This document shows positions 21,784 through 28,624 of a stretch of DNA of 28,624 nt, one piece after another. The position numbers and the translations under genes are program-made. The DNA comes from a virus. The DNA is taken from the IMG/VR virus record IMGVR_UViG_3300046011_001225, positions 1 through 28,624 of that record; one strand, written 5' to 3'. The first letter of the stretch is position 1, and the number at the start of each line of letters is the position of its first letter. The notes under the pieces were generated by a model. It was given only the letters and a program-made list of their open reading frames with translations. It was not told where the DNA came from and searched no databases.

Positions 21784-22332
21784 ATGAGTTGTTTAGTTTT
21801 AAATGGTCGCAACGAGTCTTGTTACGATTCAGTAGGTGGAATTGATGCTATCTATTTCGTTAATAGAGGTACGTACGTTTACCCAACAGATGTTGCATTT
21901 GAAGTTGGTACGGATACAATTACTGGAATTACGGGAATTACAGAAATTTTTAAATATGAATTACGTGGAGTTAATTCATTTGACCAAACGCAAACGCCAA
22001 GTTCTGATAACGGAACTAATTTCGTTGCTCAAGCGTTAACGGTTCAATTGAAACAATTAACACCAACGATGCATAAAAACTTTAAGTTGATTGCATACGG
22101 AAGACCTAGCGTAATTGTTAAAAATAGAATGGATCAATTCTTTTTTATGGGAATTGAATACGGAGCTACAATGACGGCAGGTTCAATTGTTACAGGTGCG
22201 CAAATGGGCGATATGAGTGGTTATAATATCACTTTGACAGCTAACGAGCGTATCCCTGCAAATTTCTTGAATTGTACAACTGAAGCGGGGTTGGTTGCTT
22301 TACTTGACGATGCAACAGTAGTTACAGATTAA
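21784..22332 (+). CDS. Probable major tail tube protein
   Basis: 182 residues, beta-rich. Motifs: CYDSVGGIDAIYFVNRGTY near the start, KYELRGVNSFDQT, MHKNFKLIAYGRPSVIVKNRMDQFFFMGIEYGATMTAG, and TGAQMGDMSGYNITLTANERIPANFL. This corresponds to a highly conserved structural protein of Bacteroidetes siphoviruses most often taken as the tail tube. Being framed by two strong terminators (21739 and 22355), as expected for high-copy structural genes, fits. A minor capsid or decoration role cannot be excluded. Confidence 0.6.
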   Translation: MSCLVLNGRNESCYDSVGGIDAIYFVNRGTYVYPTDVAFEVGTDTITGITGITEIFKYELRGVNSFDQTQTPSSDNGTNFVAQALTVQLKQLTPTMHKNFKLIAYGRPSVIVKNRMDQFFFMGIEYGATMTAGSIVTGAQMGDMSGYNITLTANERIPANFLNCTTEAGLVALLDDATVVTD

Positions 22333-22354
22333 TATTACTTTTTATTGGTTTTAG

Positions 22355-22381
22355 AAAGGGAGTTTAGCGGCTCCCTTTTTT
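22355..22381 (+). terminator. Terminator after the tail tube gene
   Basis: AAAGGGAG (22355-22362) pairs with CTCCCTTT (22371-22378), eight pairs, loop TTTAGCGG, T-run to 22381. Confidence 0.85.
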
Positions 22382-22404
22382 CATTTTAAAACAAAATAGA
22401 AACT

Positions 22405-22422
22405 TTTAATTATATAAGTATG
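22405..22422 (+). promoter_or_regulatory. Leader motif copy before the 22420 gene
   Basis: TTTAATTATATAAGTATG matches the 11545 leader at all but one base. It directly follows the terminator at 22355, so a new transcript probably begins close by. Confidence 0.5.
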
Positions 22423-22722
22423 CAAATAGTAACAGTAACACAACCGCAGATTTTAAGATTGATGCTAATTAGCGGAATTGATGAAATTGTGTTGACTGAC
22501 GAAGCGGAAAACGTTCCTACAATTTATACTGAATTTACAACGGTCGATAAAGGTTATTATTACGAAATTACAATTGATTTGGATTTAATAAACAATAGGT
22601 TTTATAAAATCGAAGCTAAATTTGAAGATACTTTAATTTGTTACGATAAACTTTATTGCACCGACGGAACGGATAACAGATATACGCAAAGAGTTACACA
22701 AAACACGTTTATAACATTATGA
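22420..22722 (+). CDS. Hypothetical structural-region protein, 100 residues
   Basis: A beta-rich acidic protein (MQIVTVTQPQILRLMLISGIDEIVLTDE..., DLDLINNRFYKIEAKFEDTLICYDKLYCTDGTDN). Small proteins of this type accompany the tail tube and portal genes in Bacteroidetes phages. I know no function. It lies after a terminator and leader motif and overlaps the portal gene by ATGA at 22719, so it probably heads the portal operon. Confidence 0.65.
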   Translation: MQIVTVTQPQILRLMLISGIDEIVLTDEAENVPTIYTEFTTVDKGYYYEITIDLDLINNRFYKIEAKFEDTLICYDKLYCTDGTDNRYTQRVTQNTFITL

Positions 22723-24476
22723 GTAATAATAATAATACTTTCGTTTTAAATTTAGCGGAATACGAAGCGCCAAAAATTATCGAGTCGAAACAAAAAGATT
22801 GGGTAACATTTGGAGAAAACAATTCGTACTTTCAATATATTATAGACCGTTATCGAAATTCGACTACCAACAACGCCGTTATTAACGCGATAACACACTT
22901 AGTTTACGGACGTGGTTTAAGTGCTTTAGACGCTTCTAAAAAGCCAAACGAGTACGCTCAATTGATGGCGATGTTATCAAAGAACGACGTTCGACAAATA
23001 GCAACTGATTTCTATATGTTTGGGCAGTGCGCTATTCAAGTTCACTACAATGATAAACACGATTCTATTGTTAAGGGTTTTCATATTGCAGTTAATTTAT
23101 TAGCACCTCAAAAATGCGATGCGGACGGAAATATTAATAACTATTTTTATTCTGACAATTGGGGAAACACACGCGAGTTTATACCAAAATTAATTCCTGC
23201 TTTTGGAACGTCAAAAGAAAAAATCGAAATACTTTACATACGTCCTTATATGGTTGGAATGAAGTATTTTGCAATGCCGTCTTATATCGGTGGAATTGGT
23301 TACGCACTACTCGAAGAAGAAATACAAAACTATTTAATCAACGACACACAAAACGGTTTTAGCGGAACTAAGGTTGTTAATATTATCGGAGAATTTACCG
23401 AAGAACAACAGAGAACACGAAGCAACCAAATTCAACAAAAGTTAACAGGTGCGCAGGGTAAAAAAGTAATTGTTTCTTTTAGTGGTTCTAAGGAACTACA
23501 AACGGAGGTTACTGATATACCTTTGAACGATGCGCCAGAACATTATCAATACCTTTCAACTGAATGTACTGAAAAGATTTTATTAGCGCATAAGGTTGTA
23601 AGTGGTTTAATTTTTGGAGTTGCAAAGAGTAGCGGTTTTAGCTCAAATGCAGACGAATTAAAGACGGCAACAGTATTGTTTGACAATATGGTTATCCGAC
23701 CGATTCAAGACCGTTTAATCGAAGCTTTTGACACGATGTTAAGCTTTAACAAAGTTAGTTTAAAGTTGTATTTCAAAACGTTGCAACCTTTGGAGTTTGT
23801 GGACTTAGAAAATGCACAAACAGCGGAACAAGTAGCCGAAGAAACAGGGACGGAATTAAGTGAACAAGTTGATTTAAGTTCTTTTGGCGAAAACGTAAAC
23901 CCTGATTGGTTGCTAATTGATGAATTCGAAGTTGACTACGATACCGACGAACAAGAAAACGAGTTATTAAGCAAAGAACCTGCAACGGAATTAAGCGTTT
24001 TAAAGCAAATAATCAATTTAATTTCAACAGGTGATGCAAGACCAAATATAAGAAGTAAACAAGACGAAGTAATCGACGGAATTAAATTTATTACACGTTA
24101 CGTTTACGCAGGTCAAGACGGTGGAAAGAGTGGAAAAGTAAGACCATTTTGCGAACAAATGCAAAAGTTTGGTAAAGTATATCGTAAAGAAGATATTCAG
24201 TTAATGAGTTCACAAGCGGTTAATCCGGGTTTTGGCCCGAAAGGAACAAACACTTACGATATTTGGTTATACAAAGGAGGAGCGAATTGCCACCATAGAT
24301 GGAATAAACAAGTTTATGCAACTTTTGAGGGTAAAGCACTTGATATTAAAGACAAAAAAACTACGAAACAAATAGCAGTTAAGAAAGCCGAAAAGTTAGG
24401 TTACGTTGTTAAGAATGATGCTTTAGTAAGTACTCGAATGATTGACACGCCAACACGTGGATTTTTACCTAAATAA
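22719..24476 (+). CDS. Portal protein with C-terminal MuF-like extension
   Basis: 585 residues. The first 420 or so residues fit portal proteins: NSYFQYIIDRYRNSTTNNAVINAITHLVYGRGLS (35-68), FYMFGQCAIQV, LAPQKCDADGNI, SYIGGIGYALLEEEIQNY, and the long alpha-helical stem before KSSGFSSNADELKTATVLFDNMVIRPIQDRLIEAFDTM. The last 130 residues (about 455-585) contain FCEQMQKFGKVYRKEDIQL, NPGFGPKGTNTYDIWLYKGGANCHHRW, resembling the C-terminal end of Mu F-like head morphogenesis proteins. Portals form the 12-subunit DNA entry ring. A separate MuF gene is absent, so the fusion may carry both roles. Confidence 0.8.
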   Translation: MSNNNNTFVLNLAEYEAPKIIESKQKDWVTFGENNSYFQYIIDRYRNSTTNNAVINAITHLVYGRGLSALDASKKPNEYAQLMAMLSKNDVRQIATDFYMFGQCAIQVHYNDKHDSIVKGFHIAVNLLAPQKCDADGNINNYFYSDNWGNTREFIPKLIPAFGTSKEKIEILYIRPYMVGMKYFAMPSYIGGIGYALLEEEIQNYLINDTQNGFSGTKVVNIIGEFTEEQQRTRSNQIQQKLTGAQGKKVIVSFSGSKELQTEVTDIPLNDAPEHYQYLSTECTEKILLAHKVVSGLIFGVAKSSGFSSNADELKTATVLFDNMVIRPIQDRLIEAFDTMLSFNKVSLKLYFKTLQPLEFVDLENAQTAEQVAEETGTELSEQVDLSSFGENVNPDWLLIDEFEVDYDTDEQENELLSKEPATELSVLKQIINLISTGDARPNIRSKQDEVIDGIKFITRYVYAGQDGGKSGKVRPFCEQMQKFGKVYRKEDIQLMSSQAVNPGFGPKGTNTYDIWLYKGGANCHHRWNKQVYATFEGKALDIKDKKTTKQIAVKKAEKLGYVVKNDALVSTRMIDTPTRGFLPK

Positions 24477-24483
24477 TTAAAAG

Positions 24484-25029
24484 ATGCCAACAGTACTATT
24501 AATATCAACAGATGACGTAACCAAATTTACCACGATGTCGGGAAATATGGACGTTGATAAATTTATTCAATATATAGATATTGCTCAATCGCTTCGTTTA
24601 GAAGAATATTTAGGAAGCGAATTATTGGAAGCGTTACAAACGAAAATCGAAAACGAAGATTTAACCGACCAATACGCGCACTTAGTTAATAAGTATTGCA
24701 AACCGATTTTGATTCATTACGCAATGGTTGAATACTTGCCGTTTGGAGCGTTTCAAATTGCTAACAAAGGAATATTCAAACACACCGCAGAAAACAGCGA
24801 AAGCGTAAATAAAAACGATGTTGATTTTCTTATTCAAAAAGAACTTTTAATTGCGCAGGGGTTTGTTAAAAGAATGATTAGATATTTATGTTTAAATTCA
24901 ACTTTATTTCCTGAATACACTTTTAACAGCAATAACGATGTAAACCCAATGAGACAAACTAATATTGGTGGATTTTATTTAAACGAGGGAAATGAAAAAG
25001 ACTACAGCTGTAGAGGTTGGTACTTGTAA
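24484..25029 (+). CDS. Head-tail connector-like protein (DUF6712 type)
   Basis: 181 residues, mainly helical. The pattern LLISTDDVTKFTTMSGNMDVDKFIQYIDIAQSLRLEEYLGSELLEALQTKI (residues 4-55) followed by YCKPILIHYAMVEYLPFGAFQIANKGIFKHTAENSESVN matches the small adaptor or connector proteins following the portal in Bacteroidetes phages (DUF6712, by recall). It would plug between portal and tail. It lies 7 bases after the portal. Its 3' end overlaps a 40-residue ORF. Confidence 0.65.
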   Translation: MPTVLLISTDDVTKFTTMSGNMDVDKFIQYIDIAQSLRLEEYLGSELLEALQTKIENEDLTDQYAHLVNKYCKPILIHYAMVEYLPFGAFQIANKGIFKHTAENSESVNKNDVDFLIQKELLIAQGFVKRMIRYLCLNSTLFPEYTFNSNNDVNPMRQTNIGGFYLNEGNEKDYSCRGWYL

Positions 25030-25114
25030 AAGATACAAACCAAAGAAAGAAAACGTTAAGAAATTAGAATTGTTCTTAAAGAAAATAGAAGAAAATGAGT
25101 ATAAAAATAAGTGA
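24992..25114 (+). CDS. 40-residue basic peptide overlapping connector and fibre genes
   Basis: ORF MKKTTAVEVGTCKRYKPKKENVKKLELFLKKIEENEYKNK, highly basic, probable C-terminal helix. It starts 38 bases before the end of the connector gene and stops 20 bases into the fibre gene, filling the 65-base gap with coding sequence. It is too short for homology judgement. Continuity of reading is the main support. Confidence 0.45.
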   Translation: MKKTTAVEVGTCKRYKPKKENVKKLELFLKKIEENEYKNK

Positions 25115-26450
25115 GTTACCTGCAGGTAGTGCGTTAAGCGGAACGGAAGAAATTCCAATTGTTCAAAGTGCGACTACAAAGAAAATTACAGCGCAGGACG
25201 TTGCGGATTTAACTGTTTGGGGTGGAATTGGTGGAGATATTACAGACCAAACGGATTTAATAACAGCGTTTAATCTTAAAGTTGATAAAGTACCCGGAAA
25301 AGGTTTAAGTGCAAACGATTTTACTGATATACTTAAAACTAAACTAGATGGAATTGAAGACGGCGCACAAGTTAACGTAAACGCGGATTGGAACGCTGTA
25401 AGTGGTGACGCTGAAATACTTAACAAACCTACAATTCCAAGCGCGGTAACAAATACAAGCGATTTAATTAACGACGGTGAAGACGGCGTAAATCCATTTA
25501 TAACCGCCTTAGATATTCCAACGGCAGGTCAAGCAGGTACTTTGGTTCGTGAGGTTAAAAATATGACTGGCGCAACTTTAACAAAAGGAACTGTTGTATT
25601 TATTTCGGGCGCAAATGGAAATAAACCAATTGTTAGTAAAGCGTTGGCGGTAAGTGATGCGCTTAGTTCAAGAACGTTCGGATTATTGCAGTCGAATATA
25701 CTTAATAATGGCGTTGGATATTGTGTTGTAATTGGTGATTTAAGCGGTTTAGATACTTCAGCATTTACTGAGGGCGCACAATTATACCTTAGTGGAACAG
25801 TTGCAGGAACTTATACGGACACGAAAACTTTAGCACCTACGCATTTGGTTTACGTTGGAAAAGTAACACGTTCACACCCGACGCAAGGTCAAATTGAAGT
25901 GCAAATACAAAACGGTTACGAACTTAATGAAATTCACGACGTTGCTATTTCAAGCGTTGCAAATAATCAAACTTTGGTTTATGAAAGCGCAACAACACTT
26001 TGGAAAAATAAAGCGTTAACAACAGATGAAGTTGCTGATTCAACAAATAAACGATATGTAACGGACGCAAATTTAACCGTAATTGGAAATACAAGTGGAA
26101 CAAATACAGGTGACCAAACGTTTTTAAATCCACGAGTTCAGACAGTAACATCTAGTGCTACAGTTACACCAACAAGCACCAATGACTTAGTGACTATCAC
26201 AGCTCAAGCAGCTCCATTAACTTTAGCAGCACCAACAGGAACTCTAGTTCAAGGTCAAGCATTAATGATAAGAATCAAAGATGATGGAACAGCAAGAGGT
26301 ATTACTTGGACATCAGGAGCAGGAGGTTATAGAGCAATAGGAATAACTTTACCTACTACAACTGTAATAAGTAAAACAACTTACGTTGGATTAATATATA
26401 ACTCAACAGACTCCCGTTGGGATGCAATTGGTGTAACAACAGAAGCTTAA
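25095..26450 (+). CDS. Tail fibre / receptor-binding structural protein
   Basis: 451 residues. The N-terminus (MSIKISELPAGSALSGTEEIPIVQSATTKKITAQDVADLT, residues 1-40) is the common attachment domain of Bacteroidetes tail fibres. It is followed by fibre-stalk features KTKLDGIEDGAQVNVNADWNAVSGDAEILNKPTIPS, and GNTSGTNTGDQT near 331-342, typical of trimeric fibres. Residues about 352-451 form a beta-rich terminal domain with different composition (few CpG after base 26150). It attaches the phage to the host surface together with the next gene. Confidence 0.75.
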   Translation: MSIKISELPAGSALSGTEEIPIVQSATTKKITAQDVADLTVWGGIGGDITDQTDLITAFNLKVDKVPGKGLSANDFTDILKTKLDGIEDGAQVNVNADWNAVSGDAEILNKPTIPSAVTNTSDLINDGEDGVNPFITALDIPTAGQAGTLVREVKNMTGATLTKGTVVFISGANGNKPIVSKALAVSDALSSRTFGLLQSNILNNGVGYCVVIGDLSGLDTSAFTEGAQLYLSGTVAGTYTDTKTLAPTHLVYVGKVTRSHPTQGQIEVQIQNGYELNEIHDVAISSVANNQTLVYESATTLWKNKALTTDEVADSTNKRYVTDANLTVIGNTSGTNTGDQTFLNPRVQTVTSSATVTPTSTNDLVTITAQAAPLTLAAPTGTLVQGQALMIRIKDDGTARGITWTSGAGGYRAIGITLPTTTVISKTTYVGLIYNSTDSRWDAIGVTTEA

Positions 26451-26451
26451 T

Positions 26452-27276
26452 ATGAATTACTATTCTTTAATATCTATAATGCCTAAAATTAGTGGAACAC
26501 TATTATTAGACTTATATCCAAGTGCATCGGTAGCTTATTCATTGCGTAAACTTAGAACAGCTTATGCAGGTAGTGCAATAAGAGTTAGAAGAACAGATTT
26601 AACAGAACAAGACATAGGGTTTGTTGGTGATGTTTTAGACACAGCTAGTTTGTTAGCGTTTGTTGGAACTGGAGCTTTAGATAATGGATTTATAACAACT
26701 TGGTACGACCAAAGTGGTAATTCTAAAAATGCAACACAAGCAACTGCGATTAACCAACCGAGAATAGTAAATGCTGGAGTTATAGATGTAGTCAATGGAA
26801 AACCAGCAGTGTTAGGTGACGGAGTAAACGACACTTTAAGAAATACTACATTATCATTGACTAACCCTGCTTCTATTTTTACAGTAGTTGACAAAGTTGG
26901 TACAAGTGGTAATTTTGGGTTATTTACTAATGCAGCTTTAGCAGGTGCTTTTATTTTAACAGCAACAGGTCATACATTTTACCAAGCTGGAGCTTCTTTT
27001 AGTCCAGCTTATGTTAATAACAACCAATCTTTACTTGTTGCTAAAACATCAACAACTGGAACAAATTGGGAGTTGTATGGAAATAATACAACAGTTTTAA
27101 ATAGCGGTCAAAATATAGGTACTTTAATAGGTACAAATGTATGTTTGTTTGATAGAAACGGTTCATCATCACGAGCTAATATGTATATGCAAGAATTCAT
27201 AGTGTGGAATAGCAATCAAATGAGTGATAGGATAAATATTCAAAATAATATAAATTCATTTTATACAATATACTAA
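26452..27276 (+). CDS. Lectin-like receptor-binding protein (arabinofuranosidase-B catalytic-like domain)
   Basis: 274 residues. The central part (YSLRKLRTAYAGSAIRVRRTDLTEQDIGFVGDVLDTASLLAFVG..., FITTWYDQSGNSKNATQATAINQPRIVNAGVIDVVNGKPAVLGDG) matches the concanavalin-A-like jelly-roll of alpha-L-arabinofuranosidase B-type domains, often found in phage tail tips and bacterial surface proteins. It probably binds or cleaves host surface polysaccharide. It lies at the end of the fibre region, and its DNA is CpG-poor compared with the tail genes, as if exchanged. Catalytic residues cannot be confirmed by eye. Confidence 0.75.
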   Translation: MNYYSLISIMPKISGTLLLDLYPSASVAYSLRKLRTAYAGSAIRVRRTDLTEQDIGFVGDVLDTASLLAFVGTGALDNGFITTWYDQSGNSKNATQATAINQPRIVNAGVIDVVNGKPAVLGDGVNDTLRNTTLSLTNPASIFTVVDKVGTSGNFGLFTNAALAGAFILTATGHTFYQAGASFSPAYVNNNQSLLVAKTSTTGTNWELYGNNTTVLNSGQNIGTLIGTNVCLFDRNGSSSRANMYMQEFIVWNSNQMSDRINIQNNINSFYTIY

Positions 27277-27479
27277 TGCTAGGTTATCAATATTTTACAG
27301 AACAAGAAGCCATTGATGCACGTAAACAATGCGCTGATTATTATGGACTACCAAAGTCGCCTGAAGATGAGACTATCTATTGGGTAAATTATGACTATTC
27401 AGAACTAAACTTTTGGTATATTGTTTTTGATGAAAGTATTGAGGCTATATTAGGAAAACCTATTAACTTTGAAATATGA
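27276..27479 (+). CDS. Small protein linked to the fibre module
   Basis: 67 residues, rich in tyrosine and acidic residues (MLGYQYFTEQEAIDARKQCADYYGLPKSPEDETIYWVNYDYSELNFWYIVFDESIEAILGKPINFEI). Comparable small acidic proteins follow fibre genes in several phages and may help fibre folding, but that is speculation. It overlaps the lectin gene by one base and the holin gene by four. Confidence 0.65.
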   Translation: MLGYQYFTEQEAIDARKQCADYYGLPKSPEDETIYWVNYDYSELNFWYIVFDESIEAILGKPINFEI

Positions 27480-27898
27480 AAACTAAAATTACTCTTTTGC
27501 TATTATCTTTTTTCTCGATATTAACACCAATAAAACCACTTGTATTAATCGCGGTTATTACAATCATTTTAGATACTTGCTTTGGAATTTGGCGAAGTTA
27601 TAAGAAAGGTCAAAAGATACGTTCGCGTAGACTTTCACACACGATTTCTAAGAGCCTTTTATATAGTGGTGCAATAGTATTTATATTCTTACTTGAAAAG
27701 TTTGTTATAAGCGATATTTTAGGGCATTTTATAGCTATTGATTTGGTATTAACAAAAATGTTTACTTTCTTTTGCGTGGTAACTGAATTAAAGTCGGTTA
27801 ATGAAAGTTACGAAAGTGTAACGGGCAAAGATGTTTGGAAAGCATTTGTAAATTTTGCGAAAAGAAGTAAAGAACAAATTGAAGATTTAAAAGATTAA
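27476..27898 (+). CDS. Holin
   Basis: 140 residues. Hydrophobic segments at about 5-33 (ITLLLLSFFSILTPIKPLVLIAVITIILD) and 60-80 (SLLYSGAIVFIFLLEKFVI), and a weaker one at about 88-102, with an IWRSYKKGQKIRSRRLSHT segment between, match the family of phage holins (toxin secretion/phage lysis type). It forms lesions in the inner membrane at the end of infection so that the lytic enzyme can reach the wall. ATG 27476 overlaps the upstream stop (ATGA). The C-terminal charged tail is standard. Confidence 0.85.
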   Translation: MKTKITLLLLSFFSILTPIKPLVLIAVITIILDTCFGIWRSYKKGQKIRSRRLSHTISKSLLYSGAIVFIFLLEKFVISDILGHFIAIDLVLTKMFTFFCVVTELKSVNESYESVTGKDVWKAFVNFAKRSKEQIEDLKD

Positions 27899-27909
27899 TC
27901 GTATATTTG
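27879..27909 (+). promoter_or_regulatory. Promoter-like element at the end of the holin gene
   Basis: TTG (27879-27881), 20 bases, TATATTTG (27902-27909): a full Bacteroidetes-type promoter. It is only about 30 bases before a strong terminator (27939), so a transcript from it would be a short RNA of roughly 55 bases unless read-through occurs. Confidence 0.5.
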
Positions 27910-27938
27910 AATTCCATATTGTGTTTTTAGGTTAATTG

Positions 27939-27968
27939 AGCCGTTTGTTAATTCAAACGGCTTTTTTT
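27939..27968 (+). terminator. Terminator after the holin gene
   Basis: Nine-pair perfect stem AGCCGTTTG (27939-27947) with CAAACGGCT (27954-27962), loop TTAATT, followed by Ts to 27968 and ATGC. The stem is the most regular in the window. Confidence 0.95.
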
Positions 27969-28020
27969 ATGCTTGATTTTCAATGAGTTATAAAATAAAT
28001 TAAAAATAATTTAATAAAAG

Positions 28021-28052
28021 TGTATTTAATTAATAAATAGTACTTATATTTG
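28021..28052 (+). promoter_or_regulatory. Promoter of the lysis-accessory operon
   Basis: TATATTTG (28045-28052) with an upstream AT-rich region. The -33 TTG is not clear. The sequence ACTTATATTTG...GACACT is shared with the early promoter at 1262-1297, and AAAACAAATGG before the next gene parallels AACACAATGG at 1310. Confidence 0.65.
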
Positions 28053-28075
28053 TAGACACTAAAACGGTAAAACAA

Positions 28076-28282
28076 ATGGAAACTTTATTATCTAAATCAA
28101 TCGAAGAAAGAGCAATCAACTTAATGATTAACGGAATGGACGCAATAGAAGCAGTTAAACAAGCTATAATTGAAGAACAAAAGTTTATTGAAGAAATGAT
28201 AGCTCAACAAACTGAAAGAAGCGTAAAAGCTAAAAATCAAATTTGTAAAAACGTTTATGGATTAATTCACTTAATAAATTAA
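28076..28282 (+). CDS. Small helical hypothetical protein, 68 residues
   Basis: METLLSKSIEERAINLMINGMDAIEAVKQAIIEEQKFIEEMIAQQ... is predicted to be helical with an amphipathic N-terminus and charged coiled-coil-like middle. It is the first gene after the promoter at 28045, its ATG preceded by AAAACAA. It ends two bases before the paralogous small gene. No family was recognised. Confidence 0.7.
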   Translation: METLLSKSIEERAINLMINGMDAIEAVKQAIIEEQKFIEEMIAQQTERSVKAKNQICKNVYGLIHLIN

Positions 28283-28284
28283 TT

Positions 28285-28506
28285 ATGACACCAAAAGAGA
28301 AAGCAATTAGCTTAGTAGATAGCTACCGAATGATTTTAATGAATGAAGACACTGAATGTGGTGAGGAGATACTATGTACTGTGATAGCCAAGCAATGTGC
28401 ATTAATTGCAGTTGATGAATTAATAAAAGAAGAACGCAAAACAGATGATTATTACGAAATAGGAAGTTATTGGAGACAAGTTAAAAAAGAAATAAAAAAA
28501 TTATAA
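28285..28506 (+). CDS. Small conserved protein, paralogue of 241-453
   Basis: 73 residues. It shares the MTPKEKA start and the C-terminal LIAVDELIKEERKTDDYYEIGSYW (24 residues, also exact at the DNA level, 28402-28473) with 241-453. The middle differs and contains two more cysteines (CGEEILC). Such pairs arise by local duplication followed by recombination or divergence. The function is unknown. Confidence 0.8.
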   Translation: MTPKEKAISLVDSYRMILMNEDTECGEEILCTVIAKQCALIAVDELIKEERKTDDYYEIGSYWRQVKKEIKKL

Positions 28507-28508
28507 TT

Positions 28509-28624
28509 ATGGGTTTCACGCATCATATTTGGGAGTGTAAAGAATGTGAAAAAAAAATACTTTACACAAGCCGTCAACAGCACCCTAGTAAAACGCATAT
28601 TTGTTTTGAAGGTAAATTAAATAA
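28509..28624 (+). CDS. Partial ORF at window end, Cys-rich (C-x2-C), open at 3' end
   Basis: MGFTHHIWECKECEKKILYTS... contains two cysteines two residues apart (CKEC), then HPSKTHIC, a candidate zinc-ribbon or zinc-finger arrangement. The frame has no stop before the window end. The last two bases plus base 1 of the window form AAC, after which bases 2-7 continue in frame to the ATG of the ORF at 8-244. If the molecule is circular this is one gene of 119 codons with an N-terminal metal-binding part and C-terminal membrane anchor. The start follows TTATAATT after the paralogue's stop. Confidence 0.55.
   Translation, partial: MGFTHHIWECKECEKKILYTSRQQHPSKTHICFEGKLN

Noticed and set aside
21836-22039. 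Second + strand frame in the tail tube gene
   Set aside because: No conserved pattern and no slippery site. The main frame accounts for the region.
23159-23362. Second + strand frame inside the portal gene
   Set aside because: Composition biased to Trp/Arg/Asn as expected for an out-of-frame reading; it has no context support.
1-28624. tRNA, rRNA, integrase, lysogeny repressor, toxin-antitoxin or insertion sequence
   Set aside because: I found no cloverleaf, tyrosine or serine recombinase motif, CI-like repressor, transposase or target-site duplication by eye. A tRNAscan-SE and HMM search would be needed to be certain.

Overview
The window reads as a nearly complete genome, or a very large part of one, of a tailed double-stranded DNA phage with a siphovirus-like tail that infects a member of the Bacteroidetes, most likely a Flavobacterium-type host. 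Evidence for the host: very AT-rich DNA; translation starts with A/T-rich leaders and no obvious Shine-Dalgarno sequence; promoters of the Bacteroidetes form TTG-N19/20-TAnnTTTG; and protein families typical of Flavobacteriia phages (DUF3127 SSB-like protein, ERF annealing protein, XkdF-like protease, portal with a MuF-like tail, arabinofuranosidase-B-like lectin domain). Every convincing gene lies on the + strand. I saw no integrase, excisionase, CI-like repressor, tRNA or CRISPR array, so nothing points to integrative lysogeny.

Layout. (1) 1-1019 and 27476-28624 are two parts of one lysis region: holin (27476), small proteins, two paralogous small proteins sharing an exact 72-bp block, a small membrane protein (8-244) and a putative cell-wall enzyme (450-1019). 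The last, open ORF of the window runs in frame into the first ORF, which suggests a circular or circularly permuted molecule cut inside this region. (2) 1020-1310: terminator, a structured RNA element and a strong early promoter. (3) 1315-4301: early operon of small, often ATGA-overlapping genes: ribbon-helix-helix-like peptide, SSB-like protein, ERF recombinase. (4) 4302-4832: non-coding, with a terminator, an AT-rich array of AGTAAAAGTTT iterons bounded by an inverted repeat (likely replication origin), and a leader RNA with complementary loops. (5) 4833-8669: replication and regulation: SF3-like helicase, PD-(D/E)XK nuclease, sigma-like factor. (6) 8669-11526: ParB-like protein, TET-associated-type glycosyltransferase, small and large terminase. 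(7) 11560-19221: tail module with a -1 frameshift tail assembly chaperone, tail completion proteins, two large tail/baseplate proteins and the tape measure. (8) 19232-25029: head module: protease, putative scaffold, major capsid protein, probable tail tube protein, portal and head-tail connector. (9) 25095-27479: tail fibre and lectin-like receptor-binding module with a distinctly CpG-poor composition.

Working together: early promoters probably express recombination and replication genes first. The sigma-like factor may then direct late genes. Terminase, portal, protease, scaffold and capsid build and fill the head. Chaperone, tape measure and tail proteins build a flexible tail tipped by the variable fibre/lectin proteins. 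Holin plus the 450-1019 protein end the cycle. Stand-out points are the origin with its switch-like leader RNA, the dual-coded frameshift region, the ParB-glycosyltransferase pair, the duplicated terminator/promoter cassette and the structural gene order, in which tail genes lie between terminase and head genes.
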